From Comamonadaceae bacterium (GTDB lineage Bacteria > Pseudomonadota > Gammaproteobacteria > Burkholderiales > Burkholderiaceae): a stretch of DNA of 19,238 nt. The notes under the pieces are model-generated. The model was not told where the DNA came from, did not search any database, and saw nothing but the letters and a program-made list of their open reading frames with translations. Within the stretch, counting starts at the first letter, position 1. Every line of letters starts with the position of its first letter. Of the stretch, positions 8,190 to 15,949 are shown one piece after another. The position numbers were made by a program, and so were the translations under genes. The DNA is taken from the NCBI GenBank assembly GCA_947377705.1, contig CANCGU010000024.1, positions 1-19,238 of the forward strand. Direction: 5' to 3'.

Positions 8190-8633
8190 ATGTTTGAAAA
8201 ACTCAAAGACAAATCGTTGTCGCCTTCGCAAGAGCGCTTTGACACCATCATTGGCCGCACGACCCAGATTTATGGCCGTTTGGTACTGCTGGACAGTGTC
8301 CGTATCGATGGCAAAGTGGTCGGTAATATCGAAACGACCAAAGACAACAAAGTCACCGTGGCGATCGGTAAAACGGGTGAAGTCTCTGGGGACATTACTG
8401 CGCACCGCGTGATGGTGGCGGGTAAGGTGGAAGGTAATATTTATGCAGCCGAACGTGTGGAGTTTCACAAAGATTCCATTGTTCAGGGCGATATTTCTTA
8501 TGGTTCGATTGCCGTCGAGCACGGCGCGCGCTTGCTCGGTTTGGTGATTCAAAATCCCATCAGTTCTGCCGCGGCAAACAGCAATGCAGATGCTAAAAAC
8601 GTGATCAAAAAAGCACAAGAGAGCAGCAGCTAA
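8190..8633 (+). CDS. Bactofilin (polymer-forming cytoskeletal protein)
   Basis: Bactofilins self-assemble into nucleotide-independent filaments at the membrane and scaffold cell-wall enzymes. The 147-residue product has the usual build: a polar N-terminal tail (about 1-15), then a central right-handed beta-helix (about 18-120) and a disordered Ser/Ala/Lys tail. The helix is made of repeated turns, visible as GKVVGNIE, GEVSGDIT, GKVEGNIY and SIVQGDIS. The ATG at 8190 is preceded by AAAAAGG (8177-8183) at 6 bases. It is the second gene of the M23-bactofilin unit, comparable to CcmA with Csd peptidases in Helicobacter (established pairing), and ends before a strong terminator. Confidence 0.94.
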   Translation: MFEKLKDKSLSPSQERFDTIIGRTTQIYGRLVLLDSVRIDGKVVGNIETTKDNKVTVAIGKTGEVSGDITAHRVMVAGKVEGNIYAAERVEFHKDSIVQGDISYGSIAVEHGARLLGLVIQNPISSAAANSNADAKNVIKKAQESSS

Positions 8634-8662
8634 GACATTCGCAGAAGGGCAAAGCCGCTATG

Positions 8663-8690
8663 AAAAAAGCGCCGTGAAAGGCGCTTTTTT
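8663..8690. terminator. Bidirectional terminator, bactofilin (+) and tRNA-Ser (-)
   Basis: An 11-bp stem (8663-8673 with 8680-8690) has six A on the left and six T on the right around a GCGCC core. It lies 29 bases after the bactofilin stop on + and 10 bases after the tRNA 3' end on -, so it can end both transcripts. Confidence 0.9.
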
Positions 8691-8700
8691 ACTTTTGTGG

Positions 8701-8791
8701 TGGCGGAGCAAGAGGGATTCGAACCCTCGGTGGGCTATTAACCCACACACGCTTTCCAGGCGTGCGACTTAAACCACTCATCCATCGCTCC
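8701..8791 (-). tRNA. tRNA-Ser (anticodon GGA)
   Basis: Read on the - strand from 8791, the sequence folds as a class II tRNA of 91 bases with encoded CCA (8703 to 8701). The 7-bp acceptor stem pairs GGAGCGA with TTGCTCC, including one G-T pair. The anticodon stem CACGC/GCGTG encloses the loop CTGGAAA, giving anticodon GGA for UCC/UCU serine codons. The long variable arm pairs GTGGGTTAATAGCCCAC, and the T arm contains GGTTCGAATCC. A TACAAT at 8807-8802 on the same strand is a possible -10 box, without a clear -35. Confidence 0.97.
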
Positions 8792-8870
8792 GAAGCCAAC
8801 TATTGTAACAGTGGGCGAGTACACTTCGGCGCTATTGTTTTTTTCAAGCTTGAAACGCTCGGAGTCCCGC

Positions 8871-11135
8871 ATGAAATTTCGCTTCCCCATTGTCATCATT
8901 GACGAGGATTTTCGTTCTGAAAATACCTCAGGCTTGGGCATCCGTGCCTTGGCCGACGCGATTGAAGGCGAGGGCTATGAGGTCATGGGGGCGACCAGTT
9001 ACGGTGATCTGAGCCAATTTGCGCAGCAGCAATCACGCGCCAGCGCGTTCATTTTGTCGATTGATGACGAAGAATTTACACAGGGTCCCGACTTAGACCC
9101 TGCCGTGTTGAACCTGCGTAACTTCATCGAAGAAGTGCGCCGCAAGAACGCAGACGTGCCGATTTATGTGTACGGCGAAACCAAAACCTCGCGTCACTTG
9201 CCCAACGACATCTTGCGTGAGTTGCATGGTTTTATTCACATGTTTGAGGACACGCCTGAGTTCGTGGCGCGTCACATCATCCGTGAAGCCAAGAGTTACT
9301 TGGAAAGCGTGCAGCCGCCATTCTTCAAAGCCTTGCTCGATTACGCCGAAGATGGCTCGTACTCATGGCATTGCCCAGGTCACTCGGGTGGCGTGGCATT
9401 TTTGAAGAGCCCTGTGGGACAGATGTACCACCAGTTTTACGGTGAAAACATGCTGCGCGCAGACGTGTGTAACGCGGTGGAAGAGCTGGGTCAGCTGTTG
9501 GACCACAACGGTGCGATTGGCGAGAGCGAGCGCAATGCGGCCCGCATCTTCAACGCCGATCATTGCTTCTTCGTGACCAACGGCACCAGCACCTCTAACA
9601 AAATCGTTTGGCATCATACGGTGGCCCCTGATGATGTGGTGGTGGTGGACCGTAACTGCCACAAGTCGGTGTTGCATGCCATCATCATGACGGGCGCTGT
9701 GCCCGTGTTCTTGAAGCCCACACGCAACCACTACGGCATCATTGGCCCGATTCCACAAAGCGAGTTTGAGCCAGCCAACATTCAAGCCAAGATCAAGGCC
9801 AATCCCTTGCTCAAAGGGGTGGATGCGAAGAAGGTCAAGCCTCGTGTGCTGACCCTCACGCAGTCCACGTATGACGGTGTGCTGTACAACACCGAAACCA
9901 TCAAGAAAATGCTCGACGGCTATGTCGCCAACTTGCACTTCGATGAAGCATGGTTGCCGCATGCTGCGTTTAACCCGTTTTATGGCACCTACCACGCCAT
10001 GGGCAAGAAGCGTGAGCGACCCATGCATTCGGTGGTGTACGCCACGCAATCGATTCACAAGTTGTTGGCCGGTATCAGCCAAGCCAGTCATGTGCTGGTG
10101 CAAGATTCGCAAAAAACCAAGTTGGACCGTCACCTGTTCAACGAGGCGTATTTGATGCACACCAGCACCAGCCCACAGTACAGCATCATTGCCAGCTGTG
10201 ACGTAGCGGCCGCCATGATGGAGCCGCCCGGTGGCACGGCCTTGGTGGAGGAGAGCATTGCCGAAGCGTTGGACTTCCGCCGCGCCATGCGCAAGGTGGA
10301 CGACGAGTACGGCAAAGACTGGTGGTTCAAGGTCTGGGGCCCCGACGAACTGGTCGACGACGGCATTGGCCGTGCAGAGAGCTGGATCATCAAAGGCAAA
10401 GGCAAGTCATCCAAGTGGCATGGCTTTGGCAATTTGGCTGATGGTTTCAACATGTTGGACCCCATCAAGGCCACCATCGTCACGCCCGGTTTAGATTTGA
10501 ACGGCAAGTTCGACAAAACAGGTATTCCCGCCAGCATCGTTACCAAGTTCTTGGCTGAGCATGGCGTGATTGTGGAGAAGACAGGTTTGTACAGCTTCTT
10601 CATCATGTTCACCATCGGTATCACCAAGGGCCGTTGGAACTCGTTGTTGACCGCTTTGCAGCAGTTCAAAGACGACTACGACCGCAACCAACCCATGTGG
10701 CGCATCCTGCCCGAGTTCTGCCAAAAGCACCGCGCCTACGAGCGCATGGGCTTGCGCGACTTGTGCCAGCACGTCCACACGCTTTACGCTAAGTACGACA
10801 TTGCCCGTTTGACCACCGAGATGTACTTGAGTGATTTGACGCCGGCCATGAAGCCTAGCGACGCCTATGCACAAATCGCGCACCGCAACACCGAGCGTGT
10901 GCCTGTGGACGATTTGCTTGGCCGCATTACCACCAGCTTGGTGACACCGTACCCACCCGGTATTCCCTTGCTCATTCCAGGCGAAGTGTTCAATAAGAAG
11001 ATCGTGGACTACCTCAAGTTCGCCCGCGAATTCAACTTGCAATGTCCTGGTTTTGAAACCGACATCCATGGCTTGGTTGAAGTAGTGGGTGAAGATGGTG
11101 TGAAACGTTATTACGCTGACTGCGTGAAAGCATAA
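8871..11135 (+). CDS. PLP-dependent Orn/Lys/Arg decarboxylase
   Basis: This is a fold-type I basic amino acid decarboxylase that converts ornithine, lysine or arginine to the polyamine or diamine product (putrescine, cadaverine or agmatine) in the cytoplasm. The 754 residues match the length of biodegradative arginine decarboxylase. The N-terminal receiver-like wing domain spans about 5-130. The PLP domain begins near SWHCPGHSGGVAFLKSPVG and includes NGTSTSNK, DRNCHKS, HFDEAW and the PLP-binding lysine K397 in TQSIHKLLAGISQAS. The C-terminal domain holds TPYPPGIPLLIPGE. ATG 8871 is chosen because GGAG (8861-8864) precedes it by 6 bases and the protein then starts at the wing domain. The longer in-frame GTG at 8811 would run into the tRNA promoter region. 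It stands alone, with no antiporter gene beside it as in acid-resistance operons, so a biosynthetic polyamine role is possible. Substrate choice cannot be read safely from the sequence. Confidence 0.93.
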   Translation: MKFRFPIVIIDEDFRSENTSGLGIRALADAIEGEGYEVMGATSYGDLSQFAQQQSRASAFILSIDDEEFTQGPDLDPAVLNLRNFIEEVRRKNADVPIYVYGETKTSRHLPNDILRELHGFIHMFEDTPEFVARHIIREAKSYLESVQPPFFKALLDYAEDGSYSWHCPGHSGGVAFLKSPVGQMYHQFYGENMLRADVCNAVEELGQLLDHNGAIGESERNAARIFNADHCFFVTNGTSTSNKIVWHHTVAPDDVVVVDRNCHKSVLHAIIMTGAVPVFLKPTRNHYGIIGPIPQSEFEPANIQAKIKANPLLKGVDAKKVKPRVLTLTQSTYDGVLYNTETIKKMLDGYVANLHFDEAWLPHAAFNPFYGTYHAMGKKRERPMHSVVYATQSIHKLLAGISQASHVLVQDSQKTKLDRHLFNEAYLMHTSTSPQYSIIASCDVAAAMMEPPGGTALVEESIAEALDFRRAMRKVDDEYGKDWWFKVWGPDELVDDGIGRAESWIIKGKGKSSKWHGFGNLADGFNMLDPIKATIVTPGLDLNGKFDKTGIPASIVTKFLAEHGVIVEKTGLYSFFIMFTIGITKGRWNSLLTALQQFKDDYDRNQPMWRILPEFCQKHRAYERMGLRDLCQHVHTLYAKYDIARLTTEMYLSDLTPAMKPSDAYAQIAHRNTERVPVDDLLGRITTSLVTPYPPGIPLLIPGEVFNKKIVDYLKFAREFNLQCPGFETDIHGLVEVVGEDGVKRYYADCVKA

Positions 11136-11163
11136 AAAAAGGAGCGCTTAGCGCTCCTTTTTT
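11135..11163. terminator. Bidirectional terminator between the decarboxylase and fabI
   Basis: A GC-rich 7-bp stem (11141-11147 with 11151-11157) with a 3-base loop is extended by six A (11135-11140) against six T (11158-11163). It overlaps the last base of the decarboxylase stop codon. It sits between two convergent genes and can act on both strands. Confidence 0.9.
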
Positions 11164-11179
11164 CTTGGTGACGTGTTGA

Positions 11180-11992
11180 TCAAGCCTCAGCCGGCTCAGC
11201 AATGCCGCCCACCACTTGGCTAAATCCACCGTCCACATAGGTGATCTCAGCCGTGACGCCTGCCGCCAAATCGCTCATCAAGAATGCCGCCACGTTGCCC
11301 ACGTCTTCGATGGTCACGTTGCGACGGATGGGCGATGCTTCAGCGACCACGCTCAAAATCTTGCCAAAGCCCTTGATGCCGCTAGCCGCCAAGGTTTTGA
11401 TGGGGCCAGCACTGATGCCGTTGGCGCGCAGATGGCGGCCTTTGGCACCCAAAGATTCGGCCAAATAGCGGACCGAGGCTTCGAGTGAGGCTTTGGCCAA
11501 ACCCATGGTGTTGTAATTCGGCACGGTACGGATGGCCCCTAAATACGACAAGGTCAGCACCGCTGACTTGTCATTCAAGTAAGGGAGAGCTGCCTTGGTC
11601 ATTGCTGGGAAGCTGTAAGCGCTGATGTCGTGTGCGATTTGGAAGCCTTCGCGTGACAAGCCCTCTAGAAAATCACCCGCGATGGCTTCGCGTGGGGCGT
11701 AGCCAATGCTGTGCACAAAGCCGTCAAATGTGGGCCAGTGGGTCGACAGGTCTTTGAACATGTGTGTGATTTGCTCATCACTGCCCACATCGCAGTCAAA
11801 AATCAGTTTGGAGTTGAAGTCTGCGGCAAACTCTGTGATACGGTCCTTGAAACGTTCACCCACATAGCTAAAAGCCAACTCGGCACCTTGGTCGTAGCAA
11901 GCTTTGGCGATGCCATAAGCGATAGATCGGTTGGACAACACGCCCGTGATCAGAAGTTTTTTGCCAGACAGGAAACCAGTTTTTGTACTCAT
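11180..11992 (-). CDS. fabI: Enoyl-[acyl-carrier-protein] reductase (NADH), FabI type
   Basis: The enzyme performs the last reduction of each fatty acid elongation cycle and is the target of triclosan. The 270-residue SDR protein shows the FabI cofactor loop [13 protein letters not shown] (17-29), HSIGYAP (94-100) and the catalytic residues Y160 and K167 with Y150. These align with E. coli Y156, K163 and Y146 at a constant offset of four. The residue equal to E. coli G93 is Gly (G97), so nothing suggests inherent triclosan resistance at that site. ATG 11992 is preferred: GGAG lies 8 bases upstream on the - strand and the protein starts [12 protein letters not shown]. The upstream extension to 12100 would run into the divergent yejA coding region. 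Only 36 bases separate the two divergent starts. Confidence 0.96.
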   Translation of the reverse strand: MSTKTGFLSGKKLLITGVLSNRSIAYGIAKACYDQGAELAFSYVGERFKDRITEFAADFNSKLIFDCDVGSDEQITHMFKDLSTHWPTFDGFVHSIGYAPREAIAGDFLEGLSREGFQIAHDISAYSFPAMTKAALPYLNDKSAVLTLSYLGAIRTVPNYNTMGLAKASLEASVRYLAESLGAKGRHLRANGISAGPIKTLAASGIKGFGKILSVVAEASPIRRNVTIEDVGNVAAFLMSDLAAGVTAEITYVDGGFSQVVGGIAEPAEA

Positions 11993-12028
11993 GTGAATCA
12001 CTCCAAAAAAATCTTGCAGAATTGTCGC

Positions 12029-13891
12029 ATGCGTAGCTTTCTCATTTTGTTGGTATTTTTGTGTTCTGGCCCCTCTTTGGCGGGACATGCGTACGCCCAA
12101 TTTGGAGACGTGAAATACCCGGCAAATTTCAAAAACTTCGATTACGCCAACCCACTCGCACCCAAAGGTGGAGAGCTGGTGTTGGTGCCGCCGTCGCGTT
12201 TGTCCAGCTTTGACAAGTACAACCCTTTCACACTCAAAGGCAATGCCGCACCGGGGCTCACGGGTCTGGTGTTTGAGTCCTTACTGACTGGCACCATGGA
12301 CGAGCCCACCACTGCCTATGGCCTGTTGGCGGAAGATGTGGCGGTGGCAGCGGACCGCCGATCGGTCACCTTCAAATTGCGATCCCAAGCACGCTTTCAC
12401 ACTGGCGACGCCGTGACGGCCGAGGATGTGAAATATTCGTTCGAACAACTCACCAGCAAACAAGCCGCGCCGCAATTTCGCACCCTGTTTGCAGAAGTGG
12501 CCGCTGTCACGGTGGTTGATGCGCGCACAGTTCGTTTTGACTTCAAGCGGCCGAACCCTGAGTTGCCACTGATTGTGGGTGGTATGCCTGTGTTTAGCCG
12601 CCAATGGGGCATTGAAAACGGTGCCCCAAAGCCTTTCGACAAAATTGTCACCGATACGCCCATTGGCAGTGGTCCTTACAAAATAGGCCGTGTGGTGTTT
12701 GGTCGCGACGTGAGTTACGAGCGCGACAACAACTATTGGGCGCGTGACTTGAACGTGCGCAAGGGGCTGTTTAACTTTGACCGCATCACCTATCGGCTCT
12801 ACAAAGACAATACGGCTCAACTTGAAGGCTTCAAAGCCGGGGAGTTTGACTTGATGCAATCGTTCATCGCACGCGAATGGGCGAGGGGGTTCACGGGCAA
12901 ACAGTTTGTCAACCGTGAATTGATGAAGAGCGAGTTCAAGCACGGCAATGCGGGCGACTTTCAAGGATTTTTGTTCAACACCCGCCTGCCCAAATTCAAA
13001 GATGCGCGAGTGCGCGAGGCCATCGGCCTTGCCATGGATTACGAGTGGATGAATCGCCAGTTGTTTTATGGCGCTTATCAGCGCGTTCGTGGTTACTTTG
13101 TTGCCAGCGACTTTGAAGCCACAGGCGTGCCCGACGCTGCAGAGCTGGCCTTGCTGACCCCCTTGCGTGACAAACTCTCAAAAGACGTGTTTGAGCAGGC
13201 CGTGCCGTTGCCGCCGCGCACCTCGCTGGACCCCAAATCAGGTGAAACTTTGCGCGACCATTTGCGCCGTGCCAAAGCCCTGTTGGCCGAGGCTGGCTGG
13301 ACCTACCGCGACGGCGCTTTGCGCAACGCCAAAGGGGAACCCTTCACGGTGGAGTTCTTAGATAACTCAGGCGCCTTGGGCCGTGTCATCACGCCCTACA
13401 CCAAGAACTTAGAGAAGCTGGGTTTCCAAGTGAACTACAAAGTGATTGACTTTGCCATTTTGCAAAAGCGGCTTGATGTGTTTGATTTCGAAATCATCAG
13501 CAACCGCCATGTGGGCAGCGAATCGCCAGGCACGGAACTGATGGAGCGTTTTGGCTCTAAGGCCGCCAGCACGGAGGGCTCTGGCAACTTCATGGGCGTG
13601 CATGACCCGGCGGTCGATGCGTTGCTTGAACATGTCATTTCTGCCAAAACAAGACCACAGCTCATCACCGCCGTGCGTGCGTTAGATCGCGTGCTTCGGC
13701 ATGGCCATTACAGTGTGCCGCATTGGTACGGTGGTGTGCATCGTGTGGCGTGGCGCAATGGCCGGTTCGAGTTGCCCGCCGTGACGCCGCGCTATTACCA
13801 GCCTGAAACTTGGGCCTCGTCCACATGGTGGGCCACCCTGGATAACCGAGCCACTTTGGCGGCAACGAAGAGAGCGGAGCGTGCGCCATGA
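12029..13891 (+). CDS. yejA: Peptide ABC transporter substrate-binding protein (YejA type)
   Basis: This periplasmic SBP_bac_5 family protein binds oligopeptides, and in E. coli also microcin C, for the YejBEF importer. The 620-residue product (E. coli YejA has about 604) starts with a signal peptide, [17 protein letters not shown], with likely cleavage after AYA (residues 21-23). The mature protein begins with [20 protein letters not shown], typical of YejA. Further landmarks are [31 protein letters not shown] and the C-terminal VPHWYGG. ATG 12029 is chosen because it gives the signal peptide directly. No good Shine-Dalgarno sequence is visible. The open frame continues upstream through fabI, but that part has no support. 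The stop overlaps the ATG of yejB as ATGA. Confidence 0.94.
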   Translation: MRSFLILLVFLCSGPSLAGHAYAQFGDVKYPANFKNFDYANPLAPKGGELVLVPPSRLSSFDKYNPFTLKGNAAPGLTGLVFESLLTGTMDEPTTAYGLLAEDVAVAADRRSVTFKLRSQARFHTGDAVTAEDVKYSFEQLTSKQAAPQFRTLFAEVAAVTVVDARTVRFDFKRPNPELPLIVGGMPVFSRQWGIENGAPKPFDKIVTDTPIGSGPYKIGRVVFGRDVSYERDNNYWARDLNVRKGLFNFDRITYRLYKDNTAQLEGFKAGEFDLMQSFIAREWARGFTGKQFVNRELMKSEFKHGNAGDFQGFLFNTRLPKFKDARVREAIGLAMDYEWMNRQLFYGAYQRVRGYFVASDFEATGVPDAAELALLTPLRDKLSKDVFEQAVPLPPRTSLDPKSGETLRDHLRRAKALLAEAGWTYRDGALRNAKGEPFTVEFLDNSGALGRVITPYTKNLEKLGFQVNYKVIDFAILQKRLDVFDFEIISNRHVGSESPGTELMERFGSKAASTEGSGNFMGVHDPAVDALLEHVISAKTRPQLITAVRALDRVLRHGHYSVPHWYGGVHRVAWRNGRFELPAVTPRYYQPETWASSTWWATLDNRATLAATKRAERAP

Positions 13892-14922
13892 GTTCATATA
13901 TTGCGAGACGTTTGTTGCTGATGATTCCTACCTTGTTGGGGGTTTTGTTGATGACGTTTGTCGTGATTCAATTTGTACCCGGTGGCCCCGTGGAGCAAAT
14001 GGTGTCGCAGCTACAAGGCCGAGATAGCGGGGGCGAGGGCGCTGCGGTGGCCGGTGCCGGTTACCGCGGCCGCCAAGGTGTCGACGCTGCGCGCATTGAA
14101 GAAATTCGCCAGCAATACGGCTTTGACAAACCACCGGCCGAGCGCTTTTGGCAAATGCTCCAACAATTCGCCGTGTTTGATTTGGGCAAAAGCTTTTTCT
14201 ACCCCAAAACCGTGTGGGAGTTGGTCAAAGAAAAAATGCCGGTCTCTATCAGCTTGGGGCTGTGGACTTTCTTTTTGAGTTACCTCATCTCCGTGCCGCT
14301 GGGCGTGGCCAAGGCGGTGCGTGCAGGATCCACCTTTGACTTGGTGACCAGCTTGTTGGTGTTGGTAGGGTTTGCTATTCCAGGTTTTGTGCTGGGCGTG
14401 GCTTTGCTCGTGGTGTTTGGTGGCCAGTTGCAATGGTTTCCGCTCAGGGGATTGACCTCTGCCAATTGGGAGCAGCTCACCTGGGGGGCGCGTATCACCG
14501 ATTACCTGTGGCACATCGTGCTGCCCGTCACATCCAGCGTGTTGGGCGCTTTTGCGGTGACCACGCTACTCACCAAAAACGCCATGCTCGAAGAGATTCG
14601 CAAGCAATATGTTCTGACGGCACGCGCCAAAGGTTTGTCCGAGCGACGTGTCATTTGGAACCATGTGTTTCGCAATGCGTTGATTCCTTTGGTCACAGGT
14701 TTTCCCGCCGCTTTCATTGGTGCATTCTTCACAGGCTCGTTGTTGATTGAGACCTTGTTCTCGCTCGATGGCTTGGGGTTGTTGAGCTATGAAAGCGTGA
14801 TGCGCCGAGATTACCCCGTGGTGTTGGGGACTTTGTACTTGTTCACATTAATTGGCTTGGTCACCAAGCTCATCAGCGACCTTTGTTATGTATGGGTGGA
14901 CCCGCGTGTCAAATTCGACTGA
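13888..14922 (+). CDS. yejB: Peptide ABC transporter permease YejB
   Basis: This inner-membrane permease is one half of the YejB/YejE channel. The 344-residue protein begins with a membrane segment (about residues 8-30) preceded by YIARRLLL, as in DppB-type permeases. Then comes a periplasmic loop with PGGPVEQ and a Gly/Ala-rich stretch, and the permease domain with about five more segments. The EAA coupling motif is YVLTARAKGLSERRVIWNHVFRNALIP, split by GLS at the expected place. The Gly-rich loop also exists in E. coli YejB, so it is not an oddity. The start ATG overlaps the yejA stop by 4 bases, and the 3' end overlaps yejE. Confidence 0.95.
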   Translation: MSSYIARRLLLMIPTLLGVLLMTFVVIQFVPGGPVEQMVSQLQGRDSGGEGAAVAGAGYRGRQGVDAARIEEIRQQYGFDKPPAERFWQMLQQFAVFDLGKSFFYPKTVWELVKEKMPVSISLGLWTFFLSYLISVPLGVAKAVRAGSTFDLVTSLLVLVGFAIPGFVLGVALLVVFGGQLQWFPLRGLTSANWEQLTWGARITDYLWHIVLPVTSSVLGAFAVTTLLTKNAMLEEIRKQYVLTARAKGLSERRVIWNHVFRNALIPLVTGFPAAFIGAFFTGSLLIETLFSLDGLGLLSYESVMRRDYPVVLGTLYLFTLIGLVTKLISDLCYVWVDPRVKFD

Positions 14923-15949
14923 AGCTTCTTTGTCGCCCACCCAGCGTGCTTGGCTGCGGTTCAGGCATAACCGCCTTGGCTTTTACAGCTTGGTGTTGTT
15001 TGTGTTTTTCTTTGGCTTGAGCTTGCTGGCCGAAGTGTTGTGCAACGACAAGCCTTTGCTGGCTCGCTACAACGGCAGTTTTTACATGCCCATCGTGCAC
15101 AACCAGCCTGAGACCACCTTCGGTGGGGACTTCGACACGCCGACCGACTACCTCGACCCTTTCATCCAAGCCCAGTTTGACAAACCCGGCAACTGGGCTT
15201 TGTATCCGCTCATTCCTTATCACCACACCACGCTCAACTACTTCGCCAAAGTACCCAACCCCGCGCCGCCTTCGTTCGACAACTGGTTTGGCACAGACGA
15301 TCGTGGTCGTGATGTCTTGGCGCGCTTGTTGTACGGTTTTCGCATCTCGGTGTTGTTTGCATTGGCGCTCACCCTGTTTGGCACAGTGATTGGCATCTTC
15401 ACGGGGGCATTGCAAGGCTTCTTTGGTGGCAAGACCGATTTGGCCATGCAACGTTTCATCGAGATTTGGAGCGCCATGCCCGAGCTGTATTTGCTCATCA
15501 TCTTCTCGGCCGTGTTTGACCCTAGCATCACGTTGTTGCTGATTTTGTTGGGCTTGTTTGGTTGGATGGGCTTGTCAGACTACGTGCGGGCCGAGTTTTT
15601 GCGTAACCGCCAGCTTGACTATGTGCGTGCCGCGCGCGCGTTGGGTTTATCGGACGCGCAAATCATGTGGCGTCATGTGTTGCCCAACAGTTTGACGCCC
15701 GTGGTCACGTTTTTACCGTTTCGCATGAGTGCAGCGATTTTGTCACTGACCTCGTTGGATTTTCTAGGCCTGGGCGTCCCACCTGGGACACCCAGCTTGG
15801 GTGAGCTGTTGGCGCAAGGCAAAAACAACATCGATGCTTGGTGGATTTCTTTGTCTACCTTTGCGGTGCTCGTCGTCACGCTCATGCTGCTCACCTTCAT
15901 GGGGGACGCCTTGCGCGATGCCCTAGATCCACGAAAGGCACGCACATGA
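14906..15949 (+). CDS. yejE: Peptide ABC transporter permease YejE
   Basis: This is the second permease of the importer. From the GTG at 14906 the product has 347 residues and opens with PTQRAWLRFRHNRLGFYSL, which matches the N-terminus of YejE. It has a long periplasmic loop after the first membrane segment, NWFGTDDRGRDVLARLLYG before the permease domain, the EAA motif YVRAARALGLSDAQIMWRHVLPNS, and PSLGELLAQGKNN near the end. The GTG is chosen because GGGTGGA (14894-14899) precedes it by 6 bases and the product matches the family length (about 341). The in-frame ATG at 14888 would add six residues. With the GTG, the gene overlaps yejB by 17 bases. Confidence 0.93.
   Translation: MSNSTEASLSPTQRAWLRFRHNRLGFYSLVLFVFFFGLSLLAEVLCNDKPLLARYNGSFYMPIVHNQPETTFGGDFDTPTDYLDPFIQAQFDKPGNWALYPLIPYHHTTLNYFAKVPNPAPPSFDNWFGTDDRGRDVLARLLYGFRISVLFALALTLFGTVIGIFTGALQGFFGGKTDLAMQRFIEIWSAMPELYLLIIFSAVFDPSITLLLILLGLFGWMGLSDYVRAEFLRNRQLDYVRAARALGLSDAQIMWRHVLPNSLTPVVTFLPFRMSAAILSLTSLDFLGLGVPPGTPSLGELLAQGKNNIDAWWISLSTFAVLVVTLMLLTFMGDALRDALDPRKART

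Noticed and set aside
8811..8870. N-terminal extension of the decarboxylase from GTG 8811
   Set aside because: The extension has no family resemblance and lies in the tRNA-Ser promoter region. ATG 8871 has a good ribosome site.
9363..10160. 265-codon open frame on the - strand inside the decarboxylase
   Set aside because: It is antisense to conserved PLP-enzyme motifs, rich in His/Val/Gln, and has no recognisable domain or ribosome site.
10491..11069. 192-codon open frame on the - strand inside the decarboxylase
   Set aside because: It is a shadow of the conserved C-terminal part of the decarboxylase, with no family resemblance.
11711..12028. Upstream open frame in phase with yejA through fabI
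   Set aside because: It is antisense to fabI codons, and the signal peptide at 12029 marks the true start.
11993..12100. N-terminal extension of FabI
   Set aside because: It overlaps the divergent yejA start, and ATG 11992 has GGAG at 8 bases and gives the normal FabI N-terminus.
14010..14085. Gly/Ala-rich stretch in YejB as a possible novel insertion
   Set aside because: A comparable Gly-rich periplasmic loop occurs in E. coli YejB at the same place, so it is a family feature.
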